Shown in pieces: positions 27,300-35,926 of a DNA stretch of 64,000 bases. The notes beneath the pieces are model-generated. The model saw nothing but the letters and a program-made list of their open reading frames with translations, made no database searches and was not told where the DNA came from. The DNA lies in NCBI RefSeq assembly GCF_050030965.1, contig NZ_CP188297.1:3472001-3536000 (forward strand), read 5' to 3'. Source of the DNA: Glutamicibacter sp002979865 (GTDB lineage Bacteria; Actinomycetota; Actinomycetes; Actinomycetales; Micrococcaceae). Numbering within the stretch: the first letter of the stretch is position 1; the number at the start of each line of letters is the position of its first letter. The position numbers were made by a program, and so were the translations under genes.

Positions 27300-28082
27300 A
27301 TGCGCCACGCACCGCAGCCACATGTCCAGGCGCACCTTGATCCGGCCAGCCGGCAAAGCAAATACCGGCAAATCCGAGAGATTCTCAAGACCCATGCGCG
27401 CGAGGCCTGCAAACCCGGCTACAAGCTTCCGCCCGAACGCGTGCTGGCAGAGCACTTCGGCGTGGCCCGCAAGACCATCCGCCAAGCCATCGATGCCTTG
27501 GTGGATGAACAAGTGCTCAAACGCGTGGTGGGAATCGGCACGTTCGTCGTGCCCGAAAAATTGGACCTTCGTGTCCGCCTGCATTCCTACTCCGAAGATA
27601 TGATGCGCCGCGGCATGGTTCCCGATGCCCATGTACTCGAATTCGCGGAGATCAAAGCCAGCGCCACCTTGGCTTCGCAGCTGATGGTGGAGGAGGGTAC
27701 TGCCGTAGTCCAGTTCAAGCGCCTGCTGCTGGCCGATGGCACCCCCATGAGCCTGGACGAGAACTATATGCCTGCCGATCTCGTGCCTGGCTTTGTGGAT
27801 GGCGAGCCGCCGTCAAAGCTCTATCAGGCATTGCACGAGCGCTATGGCATCTTGCTCGAATGGGGTGAGGACCAGGTGGAAAGCACTGCGGCGAGCAAGC
27901 GGCAAGCCGTGCTCCTGGGCGTAGAACCAGGCTTCCCGCTCCTGCAGATCACCCGGTATGCCTACATCGGCGATCGGCTAGCCGACTACTCGGTTTCGCT
28001 CTACCGCTCAGACCGCTACAAGCTCTTCGTGCCGTTGCAGCGAGTGGGCACACGCACGCCTCGCTACACCGATACTTTCTAG
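27300..28082 (+). CDS. GntR family transcriptional regulator (HutC/UTRA type)
   Basis: A 260-residue regulator. The winged helix (about 20-90) carries YKLPPERVLAEHFGVARKTIRQAIDALV in parts, for example LPPERVLAEHFGVARKTIR; the UTRA ligand domain follows (ALHERYGILLEWGEDQVES, then ITRYAYIGDRLADYSVSLYR). Proteins of this kind sense sugars, sugar phosphates or amino-acid derivatives; the ligand is not known here. The ATG has AAGGAGAAG upstream. No target gene is next to it: about 1 kb without genes follows, so its regulon lies elsewhere or has been lost. Confidence 0.88.
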   Translation: MRHAPQPHVQAHLDPASRQSKYRQIREILKTHAREACKPGYKLPPERVLAEHFGVARKTIRQAIDALVDEQVLKRVVGIGTFVVPEKLDLRVRLHSYSEDMMRRGMVPDAHVLEFAEIKASATLASQLMVEEGTAVVQFKRLLLADGTPMSLDENYMPADLVPGFVDGEPPSKLYQALHERYGILLEWGEDQVESTAASKRQAVLLGVEPGFPLLQITRYAYIGDRLADYSVSLYRSDRYKLFVPLQRVGTRTPRYTDTF

Positions 28083-29083
28083 GCCTGGCCTGGCCAGGCG
28101 GCCGGCTACTTCGATTTCAACGGGCAAGTACCAGTCAAACCCGTCAACCATGCCCAAGGATGCCATATCTGCCGTTCAAAATGGTTCCGGGCATCAACTA
28201 CTGAATAAGCACTCCCGCAGCCTGGTCCGCCGGTATGGAGCTATAGCAGGAGCAAGCAGGTCTCCCGCACACGGAAGAAGATCGCGGCGCAAGCTCAAAG
28301 CCGCTTCAAGGCAGCAGGACATGGAATGTCGACGGAAGTTGAAAAGTGGACACTCCAACCGCCCTGTCCAGTGGGAAACCAGCCACACTGGTGCGATAGG
28401 CCGTAGCGAAGATCCAATATATCCCTAGATCACACAGTCTTGTTTGCAGCGTGATTCTGCCATCCGGTCGATGCGTCCAGAGTTATTCCGTCATCCAATT
28501 CAAACGATTCTGAAGCAGGACTGGAGGTCATGGTGCCTGCCGGGCATTCTTTCTGGCAGGGGAGCAGCCTTGGAAGAGCGCTCTGGATATCGGCTCGGCC
28601 ATGCCGAGCGCCAAAACGGGAGTCGAAACTGCTGCATCCGAAGTCTTGGCGAACGTGATTGCGGAACTGAGCTCGTCCCCAGTCTGGAGCGCCTTCGCTG
28701 GAAAGACGAATGCACTGAGCAGCTCTCCGCTCCGGTTCGGCCCGGGACGACACCGGGCAGCTGCGCCAGTCGCAACTGGCATTGGCGTGCAGCATTCGAT
28801 TCCAGCCAATCCAGAATGGCTGCGCTGCAGGCCGGCAGTAGCATTCAGCCCCGAACGGCATTTCTGACTGAAGTGCCAAACAGGATGGCCAATTCTTCTC
28901 CGCACTGGGGAGCGCAGCTCGATACGCGGCTAGGGGAGCAGGAACGGGCTTTCCACCCTGAGCACCCGGCAGTGCCAGATGGCGTTCTAAGCCACTGGAA
29001 TTTCGATGGGCGTCCACCCATGCGTCTTCGGAGCGCTCACCGGCGCTAGACTCACTGGGACCCCTGGGAATGCCGGGTTAACG
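28083..29083. other. 1-kb stretch without a recognisable gene
   Basis: No frame here has a good ribosome site or a recognisable domain. Several overlapping open frames on both strands between 28440 and 29050 have coding-like stretches; for example, one minus-strand frame near 28560-28750 reads AITFAKTSDAAVSTPVLALG. This may be decayed coding sequence. No repeat, tRNA or known RNA motif was seen. Confidence 0.45.
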
Positions 29084-29119
29084 AAAGGAGGGACACACCT
29101 TGCGGTGTGTCCCTCCTTT
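29084..29119 (-). terminator. Terminator of ctaE-qcrCAB
   Basis: A perfect 16-bp stem (AAAGGAGGGACACACC / GGTGTGTCCCTCCTTT) with a TTGC loop, flanked by T residues on both strands, 21 nt past the qcrB stop. Confidence 0.9.
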
Positions 29120-29140
29120 TGTGACTAACTCAGGTCGCTA

Positions 29141-30811
29141 TTACTTGGCGATCGAGTCCTGCGTGTCACCCTCAACCTCATGGTGGCCGTGGGCTGCATG
29201 AGCAGCTTCCAGCTCCGATGGGGTTACCGGGGCGACGCGATCTTCGAAGAAGAACTTCGAGATTGCTGCACGACGCTTCTCCGAACCGGAGACGTGTCCT
29301 GCTGCGTCAGGCTGAGCCGGGATGTACTGGCGATCAACGTAGTTGGTCAGCAGGTAACGCTTGTAGACGTCGACTTCCTCGTGCTTCTCCGAGAAGCCGC
29401 CCTCAGGCGACATCTGGATGATGCCAGCTTCGCGGCCGTGCAGGACGATCTCGCGATCCTTGCGCTGCAGCGACAGGCAGATACGGCGGGTCAACCAGAA
29501 GGCGAAGATTGGGCCCAGGAAGAACAGCGTACGCAGCCAGTAGGTGACATCGTTCAGCGACACGTGGAAGTGGGTCGCGATCAAGTCCGAGGATGCAGCA
29601 GCCCACATGACGCAGTAGAAGACTACGCCGGCAGCGCCCACTGCGGTACGGAATGGAGCATTGCGTGGACGGTCGAGCAGGTGGTGCTCGCGGTTGTCCT
29701 TGGTGATCCAGCGTTCGATCCACGGCCATGCGAACATCACTGCGAACAGTGCGCCTGCAGGAACCAGTGCTGGCAGCAGTACCGACATCACCAGGGTGTT
29801 ATCGCCCCATGGGAATGGAATGATCCATTCGAAGCTGAAGTTGCCCAGGTAACCTGGCATCAAGCGCAGCGCGCCATCGACGAAACCGATGTACCAGTCC
29901 GGCTGGGTACCAGCCGAAACAGGGGATGGGTCATATGGACCGTAGTTCCATACCGGGTTGATCTGGAACAGGCCAGCAATGAAAGCCACGATGCCGAAGA
30001 CGATGAAGAAGAATCCACCGGCCTTGGCTGCGTATACCGGACCAACCGGGAAGCCAACAACGTTGTCGTTGGTGCGGCCTGGGCCAGGGTACTGGGTGTG
30101 CTTGTGGGTCACGACCATGAACAGGTGCACAACGATCAGCAAGATGATGACCGCAGGAACAATCATGATGTGCAACGAGTACAGTCGCGGAATCACGGTA
30201 TCGCCAGGGAACTCGCCGCCGAAGAAGAACATCGACAGGTAGGTGCCGACGATCGGCAGTGCCTTCATGACGCCATCGATAATGCGCAGGCCGTTACCGG
30301 ACAGCAGATCATCTGGCAGGGAGTAGCCGGTGAAGCCGGCAGCAAGACCCATGATCAGCAGCACGCCGCCGACAACCCAGTTCAGTTCACGTGGGCGACG
30401 GAATGCGCCGGTGAAGAATACGCGCAGCATGTGCACGGACAGGGAAGCGACGAACAGCAGCGCCGACCAGTGGTGTACCTGTCGCATGAACAGGCCGCCG
30501 CGCACGTCGAAGGAGATATCCATGGTCGAGGCCATAGCCGTCGACATGCCGATACCCTTCATCGGTACGTACGAGCCGTCGTAGACGACGTGAGCCATCG
30601 ACGGATCGAAGAAGAAGGTCAGGAAGGTGCCCGAGAGCAGCAGCAGTACGAAGGTGTACATTGCCACTTCGCCGAACATGAACGACCAGTGGTCCGGGAA
30701 GATCTTGCGACCGAATTCCTTGACCATGCCCGAAGCGCCGACGCGGGAGTCCACGAAGTTGGCGATGCGGCCGGTAGCGGTCGATGCCTGGTATTCGTTA
30801 GTCGTCGTCAT
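29141..30811 (-). CDS. qcrB: Cytochrome bc1 complex cytochrome b subunit
   Basis: Menaquinol-oxidising subunit of the actinobacterial bcc complex, 556 residues with eight core helices plus a long C-terminal extension. Heme b His pairs lie in MRQVHHWSALLF-type helix B and FVSLHIMIVPA-like helix D (here RLYSLHIMIVPA and LLIVVHLFMV). The Qo site has PDWYIGF (the actinobacterial form of PEWYF-like loops). It is the last gene of the operon and starts 2 nt after qcrA. Confidence 0.97.
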   Translation of the reverse strand: MTTTNEYQASTATGRIANFVDSRVGASGMVKEFGRKIFPDHWSFMFGEVAMYTFVLLLLSGTFLTFFFDPSMAHVVYDGSYVPMKGIGMSTAMASTMDISFDVRGGLFMRQVHHWSALLFVASLSVHMLRVFFTGAFRRPRELNWVVGGVLLIMGLAAGFTGYSLPDDLLSGNGLRIIDGVMKALPIVGTYLSMFFFGGEFPGDTVIPRLYSLHIMIVPAVIILLIVVHLFMVVTHKHTQYPGPGRTNDNVVGFPVGPVYAAKAGGFFFIVFGIVAFIAGLFQINPVWNYGPYDPSPVSAGTQPDWYIGFVDGALRLMPGYLGNFSFEWIIPFPWGDNTLVMSVLLPALVPAGALFAVMFAWPWIERWITKDNREHHLLDRPRNAPFRTAVGAAGVVFYCVMWAAASSDLIATHFHVSLNDVTYWLRTLFFLGPIFAFWLTRRICLSLQRKDREIVLHGREAGIIQMSPEGGFSEKHEEVDVYKRYLLTNYVDRQYIPAQPDAAGHVSGSEKRRAAISKFFFEDRVAPVTPSELEAAHAAHGHHEVEGDTQDSIAK

Positions 30812-30813
30812 GA

Positions 30814-31863
30814 TTAACCACGCTCCCAGTAGGACGGGCCAACTGGTTCGTGGAAGTCACTCTGAGCTACCAGGTAGCCCTCGGAGTCCACGGTAATTGG
30901 CAGCTGTGGCAGTGCGTGGCCAGCTGGGCCGAAGATGACCTTGCATTCCTGCGTCAGGTCGAAGGTCGACTGGTGGCAAGGGCACAGCAAGTGGTGGGTG
31001 TGCTGCTCGTACAGAGCAATCGGGCAACCCACGTGGGTGCAAATCTTGGAGTATGCGACGATGCCGTCGACGTTCCAGGTTTCGCGTCCCTCGGAGATCT
31101 GCATTTCTGCTGGATCCATGCGCATCAGCAGAACGACGGCCTTGGCCTTTTCGTTCAGCGGGTGCTCGGTCTCGTTGAGGCCTTCTGGGATCACGTGGAA
31201 TGCGGAACCGATCTGCACATCCGAAGCCTTGATCGGGGTACCAGATGGGTCGCGGGTCAGACGGATGCCCTTGTCCCACATGGTGTGGCGCAGGGAATCG
31301 ATCATCTCGTTCGCGGTGTTACCGGTGCGATCCAGGTCGCGGAACATGAAGATTGCTGGGATTGGCGCCAAGGCGATGGCACCGATCAGGGTATTGCGGA
31401 TCAGCGGACGACGCTTGATGCCGGACTCTTCGAGCACGGTATCGATGATTTCGACGGCATCCTGGCGATCTTCTTCCGAGCGGATCTCGTGGCGCATTTC
31501 CATGAGCTCGTGATCCGGCATCAGGGTCTTGGCCCAGTGAACAATACCCACACCGATACCGAGCATCGCGAAAGCGGTGCCCAGTCCCAGTGCAGCGTTC
31601 TGCACACGCAGTTCAGCGAAGGTCATCTCGCCCAGGTGGCCCAGGACGAAGTAGGCCACGAAGAAGAAGAGCGTGCCGATGATGGAGATGGTAAATAGGA
31701 GCGCTACTTGACGCTCATGTCGCTTGGCTGCGCGCGGATCGCGGTCTGCGAGACGCGGACGATGGGGTGGTAAGCCCGGATCTGGGAATCGATCCTGAGC
31801 TACATCGTCAGCCTTAGCAACGGTGCCCGAGTTTTCGGGACTGCCGTGACTATGGTCGCCCAT
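30814..31863 (-). CDS. qcrA: Cytochrome bc1 complex Rieske iron-sulfur subunit
   Basis: Rieske protein of the bcc complex, 349 residues; takes electrons from menaquinol and passes them to the cytochrome cc subunit. It has the actinobacterial N-terminal extension with three membrane helices (for example LLFTISIIGTLFFFVAYFVL and IGAIALAPIPAIFMF). The 2Fe-2S ligands are in CTHVGCPI (Cys-His) and LCPCHQSTFD (Cys-His) and the disulfide pair is in the same motifs. Between qcrC and qcrB as in other actinobacteria. Confidence 0.97.
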   Translation of the reverse strand: MGDHSHGSPENSGTVAKADDVAQDRFPDPGLPPHRPRLADRDPRAAKRHERQVALLFTISIIGTLFFFVAYFVLGHLGEMTFAELRVQNAALGLGTAFAMLGIGVGIVHWAKTLMPDHELMEMRHEIRSEEDRQDAVEIIDTVLEESGIKRRPLIRNTLIGAIALAPIPAIFMFRDLDRTGNTANEMIDSLRHTMWDKGIRLTRDPSGTPIKASDVQIGSAFHVIPEGLNETEHPLNEKAKAVVLLMRMDPAEMQISEGRETWNVDGIVAYSKICTHVGCPIALYEQHTHHLLCPCHQSTFDLTQECKVIFGPAGHALPQLPITVDSEGYLVAQSDFHEPVGPSYWERG

Positions 31864-31934
31864 GTTTCTCTCTCATCCTTCTGTTAGGAATTTATGTACG
31901 TAGTGATGGTTACGGCCGAGGCCGCGGGTTTGCC

Positions 31935-32729
31935 TTAGGAAGGACGCGAGGTCAACCAAATGGTGAAGGCAATGATGATACCCAGACCTGCGGTCCAGGT
32001 GAACAGGCCTTCAGCAACTGGACCCAGGGAGCCCAGGGCTGCACCGCCAGCGGAACCATTTGCTTCAATGGTCTTCAGGAAGGTGATAACGTCACGCTTC
32101 TCTTCTGGGGTGATGTTCGAGTCGTTGAACACTGGCATGTTCTGTGGGCCGGTAGCCATCGCTTCGTAGATGTGCTTCTCGGATACACCGGTCAGGGTTG
32201 GTGCGAACTTGCCGCGGGTCAACGCGCCACCGGCAGCAGCCGCGTTGTGGCACATTGCGCAGTTCACACGGAAGACGGTGCCACCGTGGGCGGCGTCGCC
32301 CTGGGTGGTATCCAAGTATTCCTCATCAGGGATCGCTGGGCCTGCACCCAGGCTTGCAACATACGCTGCCAGCTGGGAGATCTGCTCGTCGTCGAACTGT
32401 ACTGGCTTGACCTGGGCCTGCGGGCCCTGCATCTGCATCGGCATACGGCCGGTGCCGACCTGGAAGTCAACAGAAGCCGCGCCAACGCCGATCAGCGATG
32501 GACCGGAGTCAGAGCCTTCGGCATTCATGCCGTGGCAAGTAGCGCAGTTGGCGACGAAAAGCTTCTGACCTTCTTCTACATCGGCCTGCGATGCAGAAGT
32601 AGTCTCAGCTGCCTTCGCTTCGCTGATGTTACCGGCTGCAGTGTAAAGACTGCCGGTAATCAGCAATCCGAACAGAAGCAGGGCCACAGCGGCGAGCGGG
32701 TGGCGGCGCTTTTTCGAAAGAGCCTTCAC
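31935..32729 (-). CDS. qcrC: Cytochrome bc1 complex diheme cytochrome c subunit
   Basis: Cytochrome cc that replaces soluble cytochrome c and passes electrons directly to the aa3 oxidase. It has 264 residues. One N-terminal helix (LAAVALLLFGLLITGSLY), two class I cytochrome c domains with CATCH and CAMCH heme motifs, and a C-terminal membrane helix (TWTAGLGIIIAFTIWL). The GTG at 32729 has AGGAA 8 nt upstream; a GTG at 32744 would add five residues but has a weaker site. Confidence 0.95.
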   Translation of the reverse strand: MKALSKKRRHPLAAVALLLFGLLITGSLYTAAGNISEAKAAETTSASQADVEEGQKLFVANCATCHGMNAEGSDSGPSLIGVGAASVDFQVGTGRMPMQMQGPQAQVKPVQFDDEQISQLAAYVASLGAGPAIPDEEYLDTTQGDAAHGGTVFRVNCAMCHNAAAAGGALTRGKFAPTLTGVSEKHIYEAMATGPQNMPVFNDSNITPEEKRDVITFLKTIEANGSAGGAALGSLGPVAEGLFTWTAGLGIIIAFTIWLTSRPS

Positions 32730-32805
32730 TTGCTGGTTCCTCACTTAGTTTCTTTGGTGTGGTGTTGCCGTACTTCTTGTTGAGGCAACTAATGAATTTA
32801 AGTTG

Positions 32806-33444
32806 CTACTTCAAGAAGTAGATGATCGCGAACAGGGCGATCCAAACAACGTCAACGAAGTGCCAGTAGTAGGACACGACGATGGAGCCGGTTGCTTCGA
32901 AGTGACCAAACTTCTTAGCCAGCATCGCACGACCAATGATCAGCAAGAATGCAATCAGACCACCAGCGACGTGAATGCCGTGGAAGCCGGTCGTAATGTA
33001 GAAGGCCGAAGCGTAGGAGTTCGAGTCGAATGCCACGCCCTCGCTAACGAGGACAGCGTATTCGTAGGCCTGAACCGAAACGAAGATCGCGCCAAGGATG
33101 AAGGTAAGAATGAACCATTCAATCATTCCCCATTCCTTGAAGTTGAAAAGCCCACCGGAACGGCGAGGCTTGAATTCTTCGGCACGGAACACGCCTAGCT
33201 GGCACGAGAACGAGCTGGACACCAGGATGATGGTGTTAACCAGCGCGAACGGTACGTTGAGCTTGGCAGTTTCAGTCGCCCATAGTTCGGGCGCGGCAGC
33301 TCGGAGGCTGAAGTACATGGCGAAGAGGGCGGCGAAGAACATGAGCTCGCTGGAGAGCCACACCATCGTTCCCACCGACACCATGTTTGGGCGGTTCGGC
33401 GCATGTGGCGCCGTCGTATTTGGGGCATGAGTCGCAGTTGTCAC
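32806..33444 (-). CDS. ctaE: Cytochrome c oxidase subunit III
   Basis: Core membrane subunit of the aa3 oxidase, 212 residues, with five predicted helices (the short actinobacterial form). GTMVWLSSELMFFAALFAMYF is the first helix, given here as SSELMFFAALFAMYF; GFHGIHVAGGLIAFLLI and SYYWHFVDVVWIALF are family motifs. The GTG start has no Shine-Dalgarno; a CATAAT box lies 6 nt before it, so the mRNA looks leaderless. First gene of ctaE-qcrC-qcrA-qcrB, away from ctaCDF, as in other actinobacteria. Confidence 0.96.
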   Translation of the reverse strand: MTTATHAPNTTAPHAPNRPNMVSVGTMVWLSSELMFFAALFAMYFSLRAAAPELWATETAKLNVPFALVNTIILVSSSFSCQLGVFRAEEFKPRRSGGLFNFKEWGMIEWFILTFILGAIFVSVQAYEYAVLVSEGVAFDSNSYASAFYITTGFHGIHVAGGLIAFLLIIGRAMLAKKFGHFEATGSIVVSYYWHFVDVVWIALFAIIYFLK

Positions 33445-33450
33445 ACTGAC

Positions 33451-33481
33451 ATTATGTCTCTAAATGCCCCTCAGATACCAA
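33451..33481 (-). promoter_or_regulatory. Promoter of ctaE-qcrCAB (leaderless)
   Basis: On the minus strand, TTGGTA (33481-33476), a 19-bp spacer and CATAAT (33456-33451), then 6 nt to the GTG at 33444. The predicted transcript begins on the start codon. Confidence 0.5.
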
Positions 33482-33693
33482 TGCAAAAGCGGGTTGGCAG
33501 AGGTTTGTTGCGCCACATCTTGGCAACATCCGCGGAAACATGCGGAAGTACAGAGAAAACTCTTTCTACAATTCGTAGAGCTTCATCCGGCGAGTCTCAC
33601 GAAACAATCATTTATGCAACGAAAGTGTTTCGTATTTAACCCCAGAAACTAGGCATTTTTAGCGACCTGAGCCACATCATCTAACGACATGAA

Positions 33694-33723
33694 TTGGGTA
33701 GCGCCCCGGTGTCTGGATAGGCT
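33694..33723 (+). promoter_or_regulatory. Promoter of trpD (leaderless)
   Basis: TTGGGT (33694-33699), an 18-bp spacer and TAGGCT (33718-33723), then 7 nt to the GTG at 33731. No Shine-Dalgarno before the GTG. It supports the chosen trpD start. Confidence 0.45.
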
Positions 33724-33730
33724 TTCCCAT

Positions 33731-34798
33731 GTGTCAACGAGCCTTGTAAACGAAAAGTTCCCGACGTGGCCAGATCTATTGGCCACCCTGATCAACGGTG
33801 GCGATCTCAGCCGCGAACAGGCCGCTTGGGCAATGAATGAGATCATGTCCGGCGAGGCGAGCGACGTTCAGATTGCCGGGTTCCTGGTAGCACTGCGATC
33901 CAAGGGTGAAACCGTGGCCGAATTGACCGGCTTGGTGGACTCCATGGTCGCCAATGCGCGCCCCTTGACTATCGATGCACAAACTTTGGACATTGTTGGG
34001 ACCGGTGGCGATCGCCAGAACACCGTCAACATCTCAACGATGGCCACACTGGTGTGCGCTGGCGCCGGCGTGAGCATAGTTAAACACGGCAACCGCGCAT
34101 CCTCTTCGTCCTCGGGTTCCGCCGACGTGCTTGAAGCATTGGGCGTCCGCCTGGAGGTACCAATCGAGCGCCTTGTAGAGGTGTACGACAAGGTTGGGAT
34201 TGCGTTCTGCTTCGCCAACGTCTTCCATCCCTCGATGCGCCACGTTGCCGGAGCACGCCGTCAATTGCGCATACCAACCGCTTTCAACTTCATGGGCCCC
34301 TTGACCAATCCCGCATTGCCCAGCGCATCCGCCATCGGCTGCTCCGACATGGTCATGGCACCAATCATGGCGGGCGTTCTTGCAAGCCGTGGCGTGCGTG
34401 GCCTGGTCTTCCGCGGGGATGACGGACTGGATGAACTAACCACCACTGCAGCTAACCGCGTCTGGGAAGTGCGCAACGGCACGGTCACCGAGTTCACGTT
34501 CGATGCCCAGGACGTGGGATTTGCCCGTGCGACGCTTAATGATCTGCGCGGTGGAGATGCACTACATAACGCAGGGGTTGTACGAGATGTCATCTCCGGG
34601 ACTCCCGGACCCGTTCGAGATGCGGTCCTCCTGAACGCGGCTGCCGGAATGGTGGCTTACAGCGATACCGCTGAAGGCAGTTTCGAAGATCGCATGCGGG
34701 CGGCGATTGGGAAAGCGGCGCATTCCATCGATTCCGGTGCGGCGAAGGCGACCTTGGAAGCCTGGTCCTCAACGACCCAGGCGATCGTAGGCGCGTAG
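33731..34798 (+). CDS. trpD: Anthranilate phosphoribosyltransferase
   Basis: Second step of tryptophan synthesis: anthranilate plus PRPP to phosphoribosyl anthranilate. It has 355 residues. TLDIVGTGGDRQNTVNIST holds the PRPP-binding GTGGD; KHGNRASSSSSGSADVLEALG, given here as KHGNRASSSSSGSAD, and HPSMRHVAGARRQL are family motifs. It is not with other trp genes; its place beside ctaE-qcrCAB is conserved in actinobacteria. The frame is open upstream to 33689, but the GTG at 33731 fits the family length and the leaderless promoter. Confidence 0.95.
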   Translation: MSTSLVNEKFPTWPDLLATLINGGDLSREQAAWAMNEIMSGEASDVQIAGFLVALRSKGETVAELTGLVDSMVANARPLTIDAQTLDIVGTGGDRQNTVNISTMATLVCAGAGVSIVKHGNRASSSSSGSADVLEALGVRLEVPIERLVEVYDKVGIAFCFANVFHPSMRHVAGARRQLRIPTAFNFMGPLTNPALPSASAIGCSDMVMAPIMAGVLASRGVRGLVFRGDDGLDELTTTAANRVWEVRNGTVTEFTFDAQDVGFARATLNDLRGGDALHNAGVVRDVISGTPGPVRDAVLLNAAAGMVAYSDTAEGSFEDRMRAAIGKAAHSIDSGAAKATLEAWSSTTQAIVGA

Positions 34799-34816
34799 CA
34801 CCGTCAGATGCCAACG

Positions 34817-34868
34817 AAGCCGGTCTTTGGTTCGCGATTTTACAATCGCTGAACCGAAGGCCGGCTTT
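34817..34868 (+). terminator. Terminator of trpD
   Basis: A 23-bp stem (34817-34839 with 34844-34867) with one bulged base and two G-U pairs on the plus-strand RNA, then TTTGTTCTTG, 18 nt past the trpD stop. It lies between convergent genes and may also stop the minus-strand gene. Confidence 0.85.
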
Positions 34869-34883
34869 GTTCTTGAAAAGTCC

Positions 34884-35165
34884 TTAGTCGCCTAGGCCAA
34901 GGGAAAAGGCTGCTTCAAGATCATGTTCCGAATATGCGCGGAATGCAATGTGGGTCTGGGTGCCGCGGATGCCTGGAATCTTGGAAAGCTTATTGGCAAT
35001 GACTTCGGCGAGGTCCTCGTGCTTGTTGACTCGTGCAATTGCAATCAAGTCCCAGTCGCCTGCTACGGAATAGACTTCGCTGATGCCCGAGATTGCGGAG
35101 ATCTGCTTAGCGCATTCAGGGATACTGTCCGTTGCAGTCTGGATCATGACGAATGCGGTGACCAT
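34884..35165 (-). CDS. Stand-alone Lrp/AsnC ligand-binding (RAM) domain protein
   Basis: A 93-residue protein that is only the RAM domain of Lrp/AsnC regulators: VTAFVMIQTATDSIPECAK, then VYSVAGDWDLIAIARV and THIAFRAYSEHDLEAAF. There is no helix-turn-helix. Such small proteins bind amino acids and can form multimers or mix with full-length Lrp proteins. ATG at 35165 has GAAAGG 7 nt upstream; a GTG at 35168 is possible. It shares a 164-bp divergent region with the SatD gene. A similar small protein near trpD is common in actinobacteria, which hints at amino-acid sensing. Confidence 0.88.
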   Translation of the reverse strand: MVTAFVMIQTATDSIPECAKQISAISGISEVYSVAGDWDLIAIARVNKHEDLAEVIANKLSKIPGIRGTQTHIAFRAYSEHDLEAAFSLGLGD

Positions 35166-35279
35166 CACTGTGCCTTTCGGTTCTAACTTATCGCCTGCCA
35201 GGAGGCGGCTGATCTGGAATCAACTCTAGTCGAAAAGCAGCGAATGAGAGGCATGGGCGCATCGCCCCGCTTCGCATAG

Positions 35280-35323
35280 TACAATGATTTTAATTTGTAG
35301 ATTCAGATACAAAGTTTTACAAT
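35280..35323 (+). promoter_or_regulatory. satD promoter with inverted-repeat operator
   Basis: -35 TTGTAG (35295-35300), a 17-bp spacer and -10 TACAAT (35318-35323), then 6 nt to the ATG at 35330 with no Shine-Dalgarno (leaderless). An inverted repeat TTTGTA-N8-TACAAA (35294-35299 and 35308-35313) covers the -35 and spacer, where a repressor would block polymerase. A second TACAAT at 35280-35285 could be another -10 or half site. Confidence 0.5.
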
Positions 35324-35329
35324 TGTTCC

Positions 35330-35926
35330 ATGATTGTGTTGACCATTGACCAGCGGCGTTCACGTTCCACCGAAGATAAGGTGGAGGCTCTAGTCAAGCA
35401 AGCTAATGCTACCGTTCCAGTGGTTCGCCCCTTCCAGCGAACCGCCGGCGATGAAGTTCAAGCTGTCTTGGATAACGCCAACGAAGCTATTCGCTTGGCA
35501 GTGATGATGGCAGCTTCAGGGGACTGGAGTGTCGGCATTGGCTTTGGGCAAGTCGAAACGCCACTGCCCGAAGAAACCCGTGCCGGCAGGGGACCTGCCT
35601 TTGAATATGCTCGTGTCGCAGTTGAGCGGGCAAAGAACACCAATGCGCATCTAGCTGTTCATGGACCGTCGCATGAAGCCACCCGTCTGGAAGCCGAGCT
35701 CCAGCTGACTGCCTGCATAGTTTCAAAGCGACGGGCCACGGCATGGGAAGCGGGCACTCTGGCCGACGAAGGCCTGACCCAGCAGCAGATTGCCAAAGAA
35801 TTAGGAATCACCCAGCAGGCTGTCTCTTCTCGTCTGTCGGCCGCGCTATGGTTTGAGGCGAACCGAATGATGGATGAAGCTGCCAAATCGCTGAACCGAC
35901 AGCTGAAGATGCTAAAGGAGCAGTAA
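35330..35926 (+). CDS. SatD family protein with helix-turn-helix
   Basis: A 198-residue protein. The first 125 residues resemble SatD (TIDQRRSRSTEDKV, PFQRTAGDEVQAVLD, DWSVGIGFGQVETPLP, RGPAFEYARVAVERAK). The C-terminal part has a helix-turn-helix, TQQQIAKELGITQQAVSSRL, near residues 150-170. The SatD family is named from a streptococcal acid-tolerance/secretion locus; its biochemistry is unknown. The next gene starts directly after the stop and encodes a membrane protein, a pair conserved as SatD/SatE. It may regulate its own promoter, which carries an inverted repeat. Confidence 0.8.
   Translation: MIVLTIDQRRSRSTEDKVEALVKQANATVPVVRPFQRTAGDEVQAVLDNANEAIRLAVMMAASGDWSVGIGFGQVETPLPEETRAGRGPAFEYARVAVERAKNTNAHLAVHGPSHEATRLEAELQLTACIVSKRRATAWEAGTLADEGLTQQQIAKELGITQQAVSSRLSAALWFEANRMMDEAAKSLNRQLKMLKEQ

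Noticed and set aside
28528..28905. A minus-strand frame in the gene-free region as a real gene.
   Set aside because: No ribosome site, no family signature, and equally open frames overlap on the other strand; kept only as possible decayed sequence.
29180..30817. A 545-codon open frame antisense to qcrB.
   Set aside because: Same cause; the product lacks any recognisable domain and is rich in His, Gln, Val and Asp as such shadows usually are.
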